From Terriglobia bacterium (lineage in GTDB: Bacteria > Acidobacteriota > Terriglobia > Terriglobales > Acidobacteriaceae): a stretch of 47,244 bases of DNA. The position numbers and the translations under genes were made by a program. This document shows positions 23,700 through 33,048 of the stretch, in pieces. Where the stretch lies: NCBI GenBank assembly GCA_020072585.1, contig JAIQGL010000041.1, forward strand, positions 1 to 47,244, in the 5' to 3' direction. Every line of letters starts with the position of its first letter. Positions within the stretch are counted from its first letter, which is position 1. The notes under the pieces were generated by a model. The model did no database searches. It was not told where the DNA came from and saw only the letters and a program-made list of their open reading frames with translations.

Positions 23700-25355
23700 A
23701 TGAACTCGCGTTTTGGCGCGCTTTTGGCCCGTGTGCGCACGCAGCGGGCGCTTTCCACGCTGATCATTTTGTTGACCCTGACAGTAGGCATTCTGATAGG
23801 CACAGTGCTGAGCCGGGGCGGCGTAAAAGGGAATTCCGCGCCCGATGGTTCCCTGCTGCCGGCCATGCAGACACCGCAGCAGCTCAGCAGCACGTTTGGT
23901 CAGGTAGCCGCGGTGATTGAACCCACGGTAGTCAATGTGAGCACTGAGTCCACGCCCAAAATACGGAAGCGGGGCAATAGTCGCATTCCCAATCACGGCC
24001 AGCGGGGGAACAATGGCGGTGACGATCCTTTCCAGGATTTCTTTGATCGCTTCTTTGGCGGACAACAAGGCGGACAGGGTGGACAAGACGGCCCGCAGGG
24101 CGGCGATGACGACGATCAAGGCGTCAATCCTTTTGGCCAAGGCCCTGGAAGCGGACGCCAGCGTTCGCTTGGCTCAGGTGTGATCCTGAACACCAATGGC
24201 TACATCATGACGAATTTCCACGTGGTGGATAAAGCGGACCGCATCCGCGTGAAGCTTTATGATGAGCCGGCAACCGTACTGCATGACGCCAAGATCGTTG
24301 GGGTGGACCGCGAAACTGACTTGGCGCTGATCAAGATTGAACCGCCTAAAGATAAACCGCTCACGGCAGCCCGCCTGGGCGACTCTGACAAGATGACCGT
24401 GGGTGATTGGGTGCTTGCGATTGGAAGCCCGTTTGACCTGGAAGCCACCGTAACGGCCGGCATCGTTTCCGCCAAAGGGCGCAATCTCCCCGGCGGCCGG
24501 CAGTTCCAGTCCTTCATCCAGACAGACGCCGCCATCAATCCCGGAAATTCCGGCGGCCCGCTGGTCAGCATGAACAGTGAAGTGATTGGCATCAATACCG
24601 CCATTTACACGCAATCTTACGGATACCAGGGCGTAGGCTTTGCCATGCCGTCCAACGTTGTCCGCGATGTCTACGAGCAGTTGCGCACAGGCGACCACAA
24701 AGTTGCACGCGGCTCCATCGGCGTGGAATTCAGTGCTATTCCCAGTCCCGCCGTGCTGCGTATTTATGGCGTGAAAAACGGCGTCCCCATCTCCAACGTG
24801 CGCGCGGACAGTCCGGCAGCCAAAGCCGGTCTACAGGGTGAAGACACCATTACAGCGGTCAACGGCAAGACCATCAAAAGCGGCGACGAGCTGGTGAGTC
24901 TGATTTCCGCCACCAGACCCGGCGGCAAGCTCAACGTCACCTTCGTCCGCAACGGCCAGGAAAAACAAGCGACCGTGGTTGTGGCAGACCGCGCCAAACT
25001 GTTTGCCGATCGTACGGACCAGACTGACGACGCCACACCTGAGGAGAACGAGCCAGTCCCGACCAAGCTGGGTCTCACGGTCAAAGCGCTGTCCCCGGAG
25101 ATGGCCGAGCGCTTTGGCGTACCTGAGGGAAAAGGCGTCCAGGTATCTGACGTAAAAGCGGATTCCTTCGGTTATGACCTGGGACTAACGCCTGGAATGG
25201 TCATCCTTAAGGTGAACAAGCAGGCGGTCAACAGTGAAGAGGAGTTCCGCAAGATCACATCGCAGATCAAGAGCGGTCAGGATGTGGTGTTCCTTGTTCA
25301 CGCGGGCCGGGGCGCCAACGGAGGCAATACATTTATCTCCGGAACGCTGCCATAA
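23700..25355 (+). CDS. DegP/HtrA-family periplasmic serine protease
   Basis: This is a 551-residue Do-family endopeptidase for envelope protein quality control. An N-terminal membrane anchor or uncleaved signal (LSTLIILLTLTVGILIGTVL) is followed by a Gly/Gln/Asp-rich linker (about 95-150). The trypsin-like domain has triad His174 (NFHVVD), Asp207 (DRETDLALIKI) and Ser284 (NPGNSGGPLV). Two PDZ domains follow at about 335-430 (GLQGEDTITAVNGKTIKSGD) and 455-545 (GLTPGMVILKVNKQAVNSEE). Length and domain order match DegP/DegQ. A GGAGGA ribosome site lies 10 bases before the ATG. The long polar linker is unusual and may set the protease domain away from the membrane. Confidence 0.93.
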   Translation: MNSRFGALLARVRTQRALSTLIILLTLTVGILIGTVLSRGGVKGNSAPDGSLLPAMQTPQQLSSTFGQVAAVIEPTVVNVSTESTPKIRKRGNSRIPNHGQRGNNGGDDPFQDFFDRFFGGQQGGQGGQDGPQGGDDDDQGVNPFGQGPGSGRQRSLGSGVILNTNGYIMTNFHVVDKADRIRVKLYDEPATVLHDAKIVGVDRETDLALIKIEPPKDKPLTAARLGDSDKMTVGDWVLAIGSPFDLEATVTAGIVSAKGRNLPGGRQFQSFIQTDAAINPGNSGGPLVSMNSEVIGINTAIYTQSYGYQGVGFAMPSNVVRDVYEQLRTGDHKVARGSIGVEFSAIPSPAVLRIYGVKNGVPISNVRADSPAAKAGLQGEDTITAVNGKTIKSGDELVSLISATRPGGKLNVTFVRNGQEKQATVVVADRAKLFADRTDQTDDATPEENEPVPTKLGLTVKALSPEMAERFGVPEGKGVQVSDVKADSFGYDLGLTPGMVILKVNKQAVNSEEEFRKITSQIKSGQDVVFLVHAGRGANGGNTFISGTLP

Positions 25356-25374
25356 GCATCAGAAAGACCTATTT

Positions 25375-25446
25375 TTCGCCGGGGCTGCTAACTGCCAGCG
25401 GACAAGCCCCGGCGAACCTATTTGCGGCCAAAAACAGGTTTTTTTT
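25375..25446 (+). terminator. long hairpin and T-run after the DegP/HtrA gene
   Basis: TTCGCCGGGGCT (25375-25386) and AGCCCCGGCGAA (25405-25416) are perfect 12-bp inverted arms with an 18-base loop, 20 bases past the stop. The hairpin is not followed at once by T residues, but an AAAAA/TTTTT mini-stem and a run of eight T (25439-25446) come 22 bases later. Termination is likely but not textbook. Confidence 0.5.
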
Positions 25447-25631
25447 CGCGGGTTAGGGGCCGTGCCAGAATCTTAAACATTCAGAAGATATTGATTTTAT
25501 TGCACTTCCGTAATCCAGAGCCGCACAACAAAGTGCTGGCGCGGCGGCATCCAAACATGGGATGATGTTCGGACGTTTCAGTCTGGCTCTGGGCTGATCC
25601 GAGAAAGCAAATTTCCGCTGAGGTGAGTTGT

Positions 25632-26063
25632 TTGCCTTTTGCTGCAAAAAAACTCGTGCTTGTAGCGGCTCTACTGGTGCTCTGCGCCGGATTCGCTCCG
25701 GCCGCTCAGCAGAAGACAGCCGGTAAGCCGGCAAAGCACAATAGCCATCGCCACGGTAAGCGCAAAGCCTCATGGAAGAAAAAAGGCCAGCAGGGCATCA
25801 ATCCAGACCGTGCCATGGAGATCCAGCAGGCGCTGATCCGGGAAAAATACCTGACCGGTGAGGCCACCGGCACATGGGACGCCCGCACACAGGCTGCCCT
25901 GGTCAAATATCAAGGCGACAACGGCTGGCAAACCAAGGTCGTCCCCGATTCACGGGCCATTATTAAACTAGGCCTGGGCCCGAATTACTCTTCACAGACT
26001 CTGCTCAACGGCGCTCCCAGCACCACCGCTTCCCGCGGCGTCAATGCTTCGCCAAACAAATAA
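25632..26063 (+). CDS. exported peptidoglycan-binding-like domain protein
   Basis: This is a 143-residue secreted protein. The signal peptide FAAKKLVLVAALLVLCAGFA ends at Pro-Ala-Ala and is followed by a very basic Lys/His/Arg linker (KHNSHRHGKRKASWKKK). Next comes a PG_binding_1-like three-helix unit: AMEIQQALIREKYLTGEATG, TWDARTQAALVKYQ, then a modified last helix. The domain typically binds cell-wall peptide stems. TTG at 25632 is preferred because GAGGTGAG lies 4-5 bases upstream and the signal peptide starts there; GTG at 25623 is the alternative. It has its own transcription unit after the DegP terminator. Confidence 0.72.
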   Translation: MPFAAKKLVLVAALLVLCAGFAPAAQQKTAGKPAKHNSHRHGKRKASWKKKGQQGINPDRAMEIQQALIREKYLTGEATGTWDARTQAALVKYQGDNGWQTKVVPDSRAIIKLGLGPNYSSQTLLNGAPSTTASRGVNASPNK

Positions 26064-26177
26064 AAGCGGCTCTTGGTCTCAGTCGCCAGCCATCTCCTGC
26101 ACGGCTGATGGGACTTATTCTCGGCTGGTTAGCAATAGCCGGATTGGGCAACGCTAACCGGAGCGTTCACGGATTAT

Positions 26178-26324
26178 CCAAGTCCGAAAACCGCCAGCTT
26201 GCTTCCGCCAGTGAGTGCGAGAATCAGTCACGGACTTGGCCTGGAGCCTGTTGTCGCGCTTTGCGGGCAGGGACACTCGCTAGGCTGCCTTAAATGACTC
26301 GGCCAAGTCCTTAAAAAAGGACTT
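26178..26324 (+). promoter_or_regulatory. leader hairpins upstream of the M13 peptidase gene
   Basis: CCAAGTCCG (26178-26186) and CGGACTTGG (26231-26239) are perfect 9-bp inverted arms. Nearer the gene, AAGTCCTT (26305-26312) and AAGGACTT (26317-26324) form an 8-bp stem with an AAAA loop that contains the AAAGGA ribosome site, ending 2 bases before the ATG at 26327. AAGTCC is shared by both stems, so alternative pairing is possible. Confidence 0.45.
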
Positions 26325-26326
26325 CT

Positions 26327-28372
26327 ATGCCTCTTTTTCGCACGACCGCAGTCATCATTATATTTTTTGGTGCCGTTTTTCTAAATGTGGCAGGAGCACC
26401 TGTTCCTCAAAATACGAATACGCAGGACGAAATCGATCGCTCCACCAAGCCCGGTGACGATTTCTATCGTTACGCCAATGGAGGCTGGCTCAAAAACACA
26501 GAGATACCCGTCGGCCGGTCGAGCTACGACACACGCGCCATGTTGAACGAGAAAACAGCCCAGCGTGTACGCGAGCTTATTCAAAATGCCGCCGCTGCCC
26601 AAGCCGCCAGGGACAGCATCACGCAGAAAATCGGCGATTACTACTCGAGTTACATGGACGAAGATGGCATCGAGTCCAAAGGACTCACGCCACTGGCCGC
26701 CGAACTGGCCAGAATCTCAGACATCACGGACAAGACGTCTCTCTCCGTCTATCTTGGTTCCACCTTGAATAATGAGGTTGAAGGCCTCACCGCCAACGCT
26801 GACCACATTTTCGGAGTGTGGATCAACCAGGGCTTTGAAGACTCGCAGCATAATCTTCCTCACCTGTGGCAGGGCGGCCTGGGAATGCCCGACCGCGACA
26901 GTTATATTGACCCGTCGCCCAAGATGGCCGGGTTGCGGGCCCAGTATCAATCGCACATTGCGGCCGTACTGAAGCGGGCCGGCATTGCCGACCCCGAACC
27001 CAGAGCCGCGCGTGTTTTATCGCTTGAAGTTCGGATAGCGCAATCTCACGCCCCGGACTCCGATGCCGCTGACGTCTTCAAGCAGAACAATCCGTGGAAG
27101 CGCGCAGACTTTAGCGTTAAGGCCCCAGGCATGGACTGGAACTCTTACTTTCATTCCGCCGGGCTTGCGGAGCAATCGGGCTTCATCGTGTGGCAGCCTT
27201 CGGCTGTGACCGGCACTTCCGCGCTGGTGAAAAGTGAAAGCATCGATACCTGGAAGGACTATCTCAGGTTTCACCTGATCGAACATTACTCCAGTGTCTT
27301 GCCCAGGGATGTTGCTGCCGAGGATTTCGCTTTTTACGGCAAGATACTTTCCGGTGCGGAGCAGGCTCAGGATCGCAGCACGAGCGCCATTGCCGCAACC
27401 AACGCTGCCCTGGGTCAGGCCGTCGGCCAACTCTATACGCAACGTTATTTCCCGCCTGAAGCCAGGGCGAAAGCGCAAGCCATGGCCTCTGACCTGATCA
27501 CCGCTTTTCGCGCCCGCATATCCAATCTCACCTGGATGTTACCGCAGACAAAGCAAAAAGCGCTGGCCAAACTGATGGCCTTCAAAATAGGCATCGGCTA
27601 CCCCGATGCCTGGATTGACTATTCAACGCTGCACGTTGTGCGTGGTGACGCCATTGGAAACATGCGCCGTGCGGAAGCTTTCAATCGTTTGCGCAACCTC
27701 GCGCAGCTGAAGAAACCTGTCGATCCCATCGAGTGGCCGATCAATCCTCAGGTCCCGGGCGCGGTGATCATGTTCAGCCCGAACGCTGAGTTTTTTTCGG
27801 CCGCCATCCTTCAGCCACCTTATTTTGATGGCCATGGCGACGCTGCATCGAATTACGGCTCCGCGGGCGCTGGCATGGCCCACGAAATCAGCCATAGCTT
27901 TGACGAACTTGGAAACATTTACGACGCTCAAGGCCGTCTCGGCAATTGGTGGACGGCGGATGATCTGGCCAACTATCGTGCGGCTGCCGCAAAAATGGTG
28001 GCCCAATTTGATGGCTATTGTCCGCTCCCCGATCTTTGCGTCAAGGGCAAGCAGGTGCTCGGTGAAAATATAGCGGACCTCGCGGGGTTGCTGGTGGCGC
28101 ATGACGCCTACCTTCTGTCACTGAAAGGCAAGACCGATGTCGTGATCGATGGGCTGACTGGCGAACAACGCTTTTTTCTGGCATTCTCCCAGAGATGGCG
28201 CAGAAACCAGGGCGAATCCGCGTTGCGCCGTCAGATCACGACAGACACCCATGCACCGGGAGAATACCGCAGCGATACGGTTCGCAATGTCGAGGCCTGG
28301 TACAAAGCCTTCGGGATCGCGCCCGGCGACAAGTTATATCTGAAACCTGAAAATCGTATAGAAATATGGTGA
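26327..28372 (+). CDS. pepO: M13 family metallopeptidase (neprilysin/PepO-like), exported
   Basis: This is a 681-residue zinc endopeptidase of the neprilysin family, which cuts small peptides outside the cytoplasm. It has a signal sequence (TTAVIIIFFGAVFLNVAGAP) and the PepO start DDFYRYANGGWLKNTEIP. The zinc site is HEISH at residues 519-523, with the third ligand Glu580 in GENIADLAGL. A substrate-binding NAEFFSAAILQPPYFD precedes it, and the C-terminal VRNVEAWYKAFG is also typical. Length is standard. Its last 7 bases overlap the start of the nitrilase-like gene, so the two are co-translated. The ribosome site is in a hairpin. Confidence 0.93.
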   Translation: MPLFRTTAVIIIFFGAVFLNVAGAPVPQNTNTQDEIDRSTKPGDDFYRYANGGWLKNTEIPVGRSSYDTRAMLNEKTAQRVRELIQNAAAAQAARDSITQKIGDYYSSYMDEDGIESKGLTPLAAELARISDITDKTSLSVYLGSTLNNEVEGLTANADHIFGVWINQGFEDSQHNLPHLWQGGLGMPDRDSYIDPSPKMAGLRAQYQSHIAAVLKRAGIADPEPRAARVLSLEVRIAQSHAPDSDAADVFKQNNPWKRADFSVKAPGMDWNSYFHSAGLAEQSGFIVWQPSAVTGTSALVKSESIDTWKDYLRFHLIEHYSSVLPRDVAAEDFAFYGKILSGAEQAQDRSTSAIAATNAALGQAVGQLYTQRYFPPEARAKAQAMASDLITAFRARISNLTWMLPQTKQKALAKLMAFKIGIGYPDAWIDYSTLHVVRGDAIGNMRRAEAFNRLRNLAQLKKPVDPIEWPINPQVPGAVIMFSPNAEFFSAAILQPPYFDGHGDAASNYGSAGAGMAHEISHSFDELGNIYDAQGRLGNWWTADDLANYRAAAAKMVAQFDGYCPLPDLCVKGKQVLGENIADLAGLLVAHDAYLLSLKGKTDVVIDGLTGEQRFFLAFSQRWRRNQGESALRRQITTDTHAPGEYRSDTVRNVEAWYKAFGIAPGDKLYLKPENRIEIW

Positions 28373-29157
28373 AGCCGCTGCGTATCGCTTTTGTGGAATG
28401 GCCTGAAACCCTCTCAATGGATCACCCCATGTGGCCCGGATTGAAAGACTCCGTCACCACTGCGCATCCTGACATTCTGCTCACCAATGAACTGCCCTTT
28501 GGCCCCTGGCTCGCGGATGCAGCCGTGTTTTCGCGGGACGAAGCACAGCGCAGCCTGCGCGCACATGATAAAGGGATGGAAGCGTTGATCGATCTGGGGC
28601 TTCCCGCGGTCATCTCCTCGCGTCCTGTGTGGAATGGAGAGAGGCTGGCGAACGAAGCGTTCGTGCTTGAGAATGGAGTCACCCGTCCGCTGCACCGGAA
28701 ACAATATTTCCCGAACGAGCCAGGATGGTTTGAAAGTGAATGGTACGCCGGCGATTGTTCAGGTTTTAACGTGGCAGAGGTGCTGGGAATCAAGGTAGGC
28801 GTGCTTGTGTGTACGGAAGCCATGTTCAACGAACGCGCACGGCACTACGGAAAGCAAAAGGCTTCGCTGATCGTAATACCTCGCGCATCCGGGACAGAAA
28901 TCGCGCCATGGAAAATCGCCGGCGCCATGGCGTCACTCGTTTCAGGCGCATACGTCGTAAGTTCGAACCGGGTCGGCCTCTCCGCGGGCGGTACGAACTT
29001 TGGCGGCCGAGGTTTCGCTTATGCTCCGCAAGGGCAACTATTAACGGTCACAGAGCAATCCGATCCGGTAAAGACATTCGACTTCGATCCCAATTTGCCC
29101 ACGCTCGCGCAACGCTCCTATCCTTGCTATGTCCCTGAATTAGAACCGCCCGCGTGA
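28366..29157 (+). CDS. carbon-nitrogen hydrolase (nitrilase superfamily)
   Basis: This is a 263-residue amidase/nitrilase-fold protein. The catalytic triad can be placed: Glu42 in LLTNELPFG, Lys112 in PLHRKQYFPNEP, and Cys149 in VGVLVCTEAMF, followed by the family's KASLIVIPRASGTE and YVVSSNRVG. These enzymes hydrolyse amides, nitriles or carbamoyl groups. The coupling to an exported M13 peptidase suggests use of amino-acid-derived amides, but that is only context. ATG 28366 overlaps the previous stop by 7 bases. There is no signal peptide, so it is cytoplasmic. Confidence 0.85.
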   Translation: MVKPLRIAFVEWPETLSMDHPMWPGLKDSVTTAHPDILLTNELPFGPWLADAAVFSRDEAQRSLRAHDKGMEALIDLGLPAVISSRPVWNGERLANEAFVLENGVTRPLHRKQYFPNEPGWFESEWYAGDCSGFNVAEVLGIKVGVLVCTEAMFNERARHYGKQKASLIVIPRASGTEIAPWKIAGAMASLVSGAYVVSSNRVGLSAGGTNFGGRGFAYAPQGQLLTVTEQSDPVKTFDFDPNLPTLAQRSYPCYVPELEPPA

Positions 29158-29328
29158 TCAACCATTGCTTCCCGTCTGCCGTCAAGAGATTCGCCAATCC
29201 GCCAGGTCAGGAAGATCGTCTTGACCAAGGACGAGGATGGTTACGAGATGGTCGAGCTTCGCGGCTGGAAAACTTGCAACTGCAAGCTCATTCTATGAAA
29301 TTCAACTCGCATGCTTCTCCAAAAATCG

Positions 29329-29365
29329 TGCCAAAACAAAACTGGCCCGCCGCGTGGCGGGCCAG
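29329..29365 (-). terminator. rho-independent terminator of the phosphoesterase gene
   Basis: On the minus strand a perfect 10-bp stem, CTGGCCCGCC/GGCGGGCCAG (29342-29365) with a 4-base loop, is followed by TTTTGTTTTGG. It lies 24 bases past the stop of the phosphoesterase gene. It is the clearest terminator in the window. Confidence 0.85.
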
Positions 29366-29388
29366 CTTGAGCTTTCAAACAGCGAACA

Positions 29389-31011
29389 TTACTTGATCGG
29401 AGTGCAGTCAACAGCCGGCGGAGCGGCAACGCCAACCGGGGTGTTCAGCGAAGGCGCGCGGTCAAAGTCAAACATATCTTCCAGAGTGTTGGCATGGAGA
29501 TCACGCAGCGTCAGATGCGGGCGCCGGACATTCTCCCGGTCATCGTCGTCATCTCCATCGTGCTCCCGGCCATTGCCAGCGGCAGGGACCATGAAGGCCT
29601 TCTCAATAAACGCCAAAATCGATGTGTGATCGCCCGTAGTGTGGGAGACATAGTGCTGTTTGGAGAAAGGCGAAATCGCCAGAAACGGCACACGGAACCC
29701 AAGTTGGTCAAAGTTGGCGCACTCCGGCGGGAACGGCCCGGTGAGATTTGCGCCCAGCTCCGGGCAAAGCGCAACGGCGCTGCTCTTGCTGATGCTGCAT
29801 TGCGCGCCTCCGCCGGGTTGCAGGCTCGAAGGCACGTTTGAGAGATCTTCACACTGGCCGGGGCTGATGCCGTCAGGATTTGGGCTGTGTCCCTGCGCCG
29901 CGCGCGGAGGAGCAACGTGATCATACGATCCGCCGTGCTCGTCATAAGTAATAAAGATGATGGAATCCTTCCAGAACGGGCCGTTGCGGACGGCATTCAC
30001 CACCTGGGACACAAAGGCCTGGCCACGTTGAATGTCCGTGGGAGGATGCTCGTCATTTTCCGTCTTGAGGCCGCCGATCAGACCAAAAGTGGGGTCCACA
30101 AACGATACCTCAGGCAGCGACCCAACGCCGGGCACGCCGGACGCCTGGGCCAGGAACAGCTTCAGCGGAAGAAAATGCGGATCAGGGGGAGCTACCAGTC
30201 CGATGGAGCGGAAGGTGCCGCCCTGGGGAAAATCAGAAAAGTAATCGGCCCAGGAGACGCTGTTCTTCTCCATAAGATCGAAAATGGTCCCGGTAACCGG
30301 CTTGTATCCGGTGGTCCCCGCCGGAGGCCCGATTTCTGACGTGGTGAGATGGCCGAACGAGGTGGCGGCCATCAGGTATGAGCGATTGGGAAAAGTTGGT
30401 CCCAGCACTGGGCAGAAATAGCGGTCACTGATGGCAAACTTCTGCGCCAGATCGTAATAAAAAGGAATCTCGTTCTGGTTATAGAAGCCCATCGTCTGGT
30501 CGTCGGTCGGATTTTCCACGCCCTTGTCGATCTGCTCCGTGGCATCGTTCACGCGGACAAAACCATCGCTCAAGGTCTGGAACAATGACGCATTGGGTTT
30601 GAAGAAGTTGGCTTCCTGGTGCGTGCCTCCCCATCCATGATCAAGGTCCGGGGCCACGCAGCGGCGGGAATCATGGAACGCAAAAACGGTGCTTCCGTCG
30701 TCGTCAAGATTGGAGTTGCGGCAGGTAAAGTTGCCGGCTGCATCCACGCGGCAGCTCAAGCCGTCCACGCAGCGATTGTCGTCTTTCCGGCAGCCGCCGT
30801 TGCGATCATCACCGTCCCGGCCCGGCGAGTGATACGGGCTGTTGGGCGCATAAGCCAGCGCGCCAAAATAATTATCGAATGAATGGTTTTCCTGCATGAT
30901 GACGATGACGTGTTTGACCTTGTGTATGTTCCCTTCGGCCTGTGCCGTCTGGACTGCAAGAAGCGCCAGCGGTAAAGCCAGTGCTGCACGGCGTACCCAT
31001 GACAATCGCAT
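29389..31011 (-). CDS. exported phosphoesterase (phospholipase C / acid phosphatase AcpA-like)
   Basis: This is a 540-residue secreted member of the phosphoesterase family that includes phospholipases C and AcpA. The signal peptide is RRAALALPLALLAVQTAQAE. The catalytic/metal motif HVIVIMQENHSFDNYFG is at about 35-50; VLGPTFPNRSYLMAATS and DSIIFITYDEHGGSYDHVAP are the other family blocks, with FRVPFLAISPFSKQHYVSHT towards the end. An Asp-rich loop (HDGDDDDDREN) near 485 and a Cys-rich insertion near 80-100 are additions. It should hydrolyse phosphate esters, possibly phospholipids, outside the cell. AGGAG precedes the ATG, and a strong terminator follows. Confidence 0.9.
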   Translation of the reverse strand: MRLSWVRRAALALPLALLAVQTAQAEGNIHKVKHVIVIMQENHSFDNYFGALAYAPNSPYHSPGRDGDDRNGGCRKDDNRCVDGLSCRVDAAGNFTCRNSNLDDDGSTVFAFHDSRRCVAPDLDHGWGGTHQEANFFKPNASLFQTLSDGFVRVNDATEQIDKGVENPTDDQTMGFYNQNEIPFYYDLAQKFAISDRYFCPVLGPTFPNRSYLMAATSFGHLTTSEIGPPAGTTGYKPVTGTIFDLMEKNSVSWADYFSDFPQGGTFRSIGLVAPPDPHFLPLKLFLAQASGVPGVGSLPEVSFVDPTFGLIGGLKTENDEHPPTDIQRGQAFVSQVVNAVRNGPFWKDSIIFITYDEHGGSYDHVAPPRAAQGHSPNPDGISPGQCEDLSNVPSSLQPGGGAQCSISKSSAVALCPELGANLTGPFPPECANFDQLGFRVPFLAISPFSKQHYVSHTTGDHTSILAFIEKAFMVPAAGNGREHDGDDDDDRENVRRPHLTLRDLHANTLEDMFDFDRAPSLNTPVGVAAPPAVDCTPIK

Positions 31012-31713
31012 TAGACGTTTTCTCCTTTTTCATGCGCGGTAAGCAGGCTCCATGCATGCCATCGCGGCATTAAATGCAACCGCCGAATTACACAGGAGAA
31101 GCGCTAAAGGACGGTGAATACTCTATGAAAATTGTGTTATTGCGCGAAGAAGGGCGCGGCTGGCCACGCGCCGAGCCCGCTGCTTCAAGGCTGAAGTTGT
31201 TCATTAGCCCACTACTGCATCAGCGGGTTGTCGCGTAGCAACAAGATAAAAGGAGCCTACGATTCACAGCCAGACTTTTTAGTCCTGAAGCGCACGTACT
31301 TTCAATGGCTTAACCGGAGTTTACCGGCGATTTTGGAGCACATTCGGTAATGAATCCAGCGCTCTAAATGTCAGTTCGCAAAAGTCCGATAGAGCCACAC
31401 ATCGCCAGCCCGGTTTGATGTAGTAATTAACTCCTTGAAATTTATGAGCGTTGGATTGTCATAACAGTTCAGATGGTTCGGACGGTGCAATGGAATCAGC
31501 AACTTGAGTTGAAGCGAGCTCGTTCGAAACTGTCCAGACACAGGCCGCGAGATTTCCATTGGGTTTTGCTCCGCTAGCTCACGGTCCATCCCGTCGCTCA
31601 ACTATATCGGCGACGAAGAATTGTCCCAGACCATGAATGCCGCAGATGCCGAACGGGCAAATAGCAACACTGGACTCGAATAAAGCGAGCAGGGGAAGGA
31701 AGAACGGTACGGG
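31012..31713. other. 702-base intergenic region before the polyketide locus
   Basis: This is the gap between the divergent phosphoesterase and acyltransferase genes. It contains a GC-rich hairpin (GGCGCG 31153-31158 / CGCGCC 31167-31172) and, from about 31360, an AT-richer stretch. Open frames here (for example 31371-31601 minus) lack a ribosome site and protein-like composition. It probably holds both promoters and may mark the left edge of the polyketide locus; no transposon end or tRNA is recognisable. Confidence 0.5.
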
Positions 31714-33048
31714 ATGCAAGCGAGAATGAGGGATTCGGTAGAAAAAAATGAGGCGCCTGTTCCTGAACCTGATGGTGCCTCTCGTCCATGGCAATTGCTG
31801 GCATGGTCGGCCAACACACCCACTGAACTTGACATCATGAGCCAGGACCTGGCCGATTTCCTAAATGAAAACAAACAAGTCAATCTTGCCGATGCGGCCG
31901 ATACACTGAAGGTCGGAAGGGGTAGGTTTTCTCATCGCCGCATGCTTGTGTGTCGCGACCGTGAAGATGCGTTGCGAGTCCTGGAAAATGATCCCAGCCG
32001 TATCCTCACGGCGATCGAAGAGCGCCGCGAGCGCAAGGTAGCTTTTCTGTTGCCAGGACAGGGGGCCCAATACGTCAATATGGGCAAAGAATTGTATGAA
32101 AACGAGCCCCTGTTCCGTACTGATGTCGACTATTGTTGCGAGTACTCAAAGCCTTACCTGAAACTTGATCTGCGAGACCTGCTTTATCCGAAAGACGGCA
32201 AGCTAGATGAAGCTGCCGAGAAACTCACACATACCAGATTCACTCAGACAGCCATATTCACCATTGAATACGCCGTAGCCCGCCAATGGATGCGATGGGG
32301 TGTGGAGCCAATGGGAATGATCGGCCACAGCCTGGGAGAATTTGCTGCCGCCTGTATCGCCGGCGTGTTCTCTGTGGAAGAAGGACTCAGGCTGGTTGCG
32401 ACGCGCGGCCGGCTGATGCAGCAGGTTGCTGGCGGAGCGATGTTGAGCGTAATGCTGTCAGAAGAAGAGTTGAAGCCGCTGCTGGATCACATCGGAGGGC
32501 TTGAAATCGCGGTCATCAATACGCCTTCTTCCTGCGTCGTTTCCGGTTCGCGGCACAAAATTGAAATATTAGAAACGGAACTGGCACGCAGAGAAGTCAT
32601 GACTCGGCGGCTGCGAGTCACAGGTGCTGGCCACTCGTCAGCAGTGGAGCCGGTCCTCGACAACTTCAGGAAAGTAGTGCTTGAAGTGCGTTTGCAGGTC
32701 CCCAAGATGCCTTATCTGTCAAATCTGACCGGCCAGTGGATCAGCGGCAAGGAGATTACAGACCCGGAATATTGGGTCAATCATCTGAGGAACACCGTCC
32801 GGTTTTCTGACGGAGCGGCAGTGTTGCTGAAAGACCCGGAGTTGATCCTGCTTGAAGTTGGACCCGGGACGACGCTCAGCAAACTGATTTCCCAGCATGC
32901 AGCTCGTCCCCCTCGACTGTCAGTAATATCGTCTCTGCCTCCTGCCGGCGAACCACAACCAGATATGCAATATATGCTCGGAGGATTAGGAAGGCTTTGG
33001 ATGGAAGGAGCTAAGCTGGAGTTGAACCGATACTATGAGACCAAGTAA
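31714..33048 (+). CDS. discrete malonyl-CoA-type acyltransferase for trans-AT polyketide synthesis
   Basis: This is a 444-residue stand-alone AT that would load extender units onto the AT-less PKS. Residues ~25-100 (WQLLAWSANTPTELDIMSQD, then RFSHRRMLVCRDREDALRVL) are the KS-AT linker normally found inside cis-AT modules. The AT core starts VAFLLPGQGAQYVNMGKEL; the nucleophile is Ser206 in GHSLGEF and the catalytic His307 lies in TGAGHSSAVEP. The specificity tetrad before that His is GAGH, not HAFH (malonyl) or YASH (methylmalonyl). The C-terminal RLWMEGAKLELNRYYETK resembles a post-AT linker. It therefore looks like an excised cis-AT domain. GGAAGGA lies 13 bases before the ATG. The PKS operon is on the other strand. 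Confidence 0.87.
   Translation: MQARMRDSVEKNEAPVPEPDGASRPWQLLAWSANTPTELDIMSQDLADFLNENKQVNLADAADTLKVGRGRFSHRRMLVCRDREDALRVLENDPSRILTAIEERRERKVAFLLPGQGAQYVNMGKELYENEPLFRTDVDYCCEYSKPYLKLDLRDLLYPKDGKLDEAAEKLTHTRFTQTAIFTIEYAVARQWMRWGVEPMGMIGHSLGEFAAACIAGVFSVEEGLRLVATRGRLMQQVAGGAMLSVMLSEEELKPLLDHIGGLEIAVINTPSSCVVSGSRHKIEILETELARREVMTRRLRVTGAGHSSAVEPVLDNFRKVVLEVRLQVPKMPYLSNLTGQWISGKEITDPEYWVNHLRNTVRFSDGAAVLLKDPELILLEVGPGTTLSKLISQHAARPPRLSVISSLPPAGEPQPDMQYMLGGLGRLWMEGAKLELNRYYETK

Noticed and set aside
31371-31601. 76-residue minus-strand open frame in the 702-base gap
   Set aside because: No ribosome site, unusual composition and no recognisable motif; left as non-coding.
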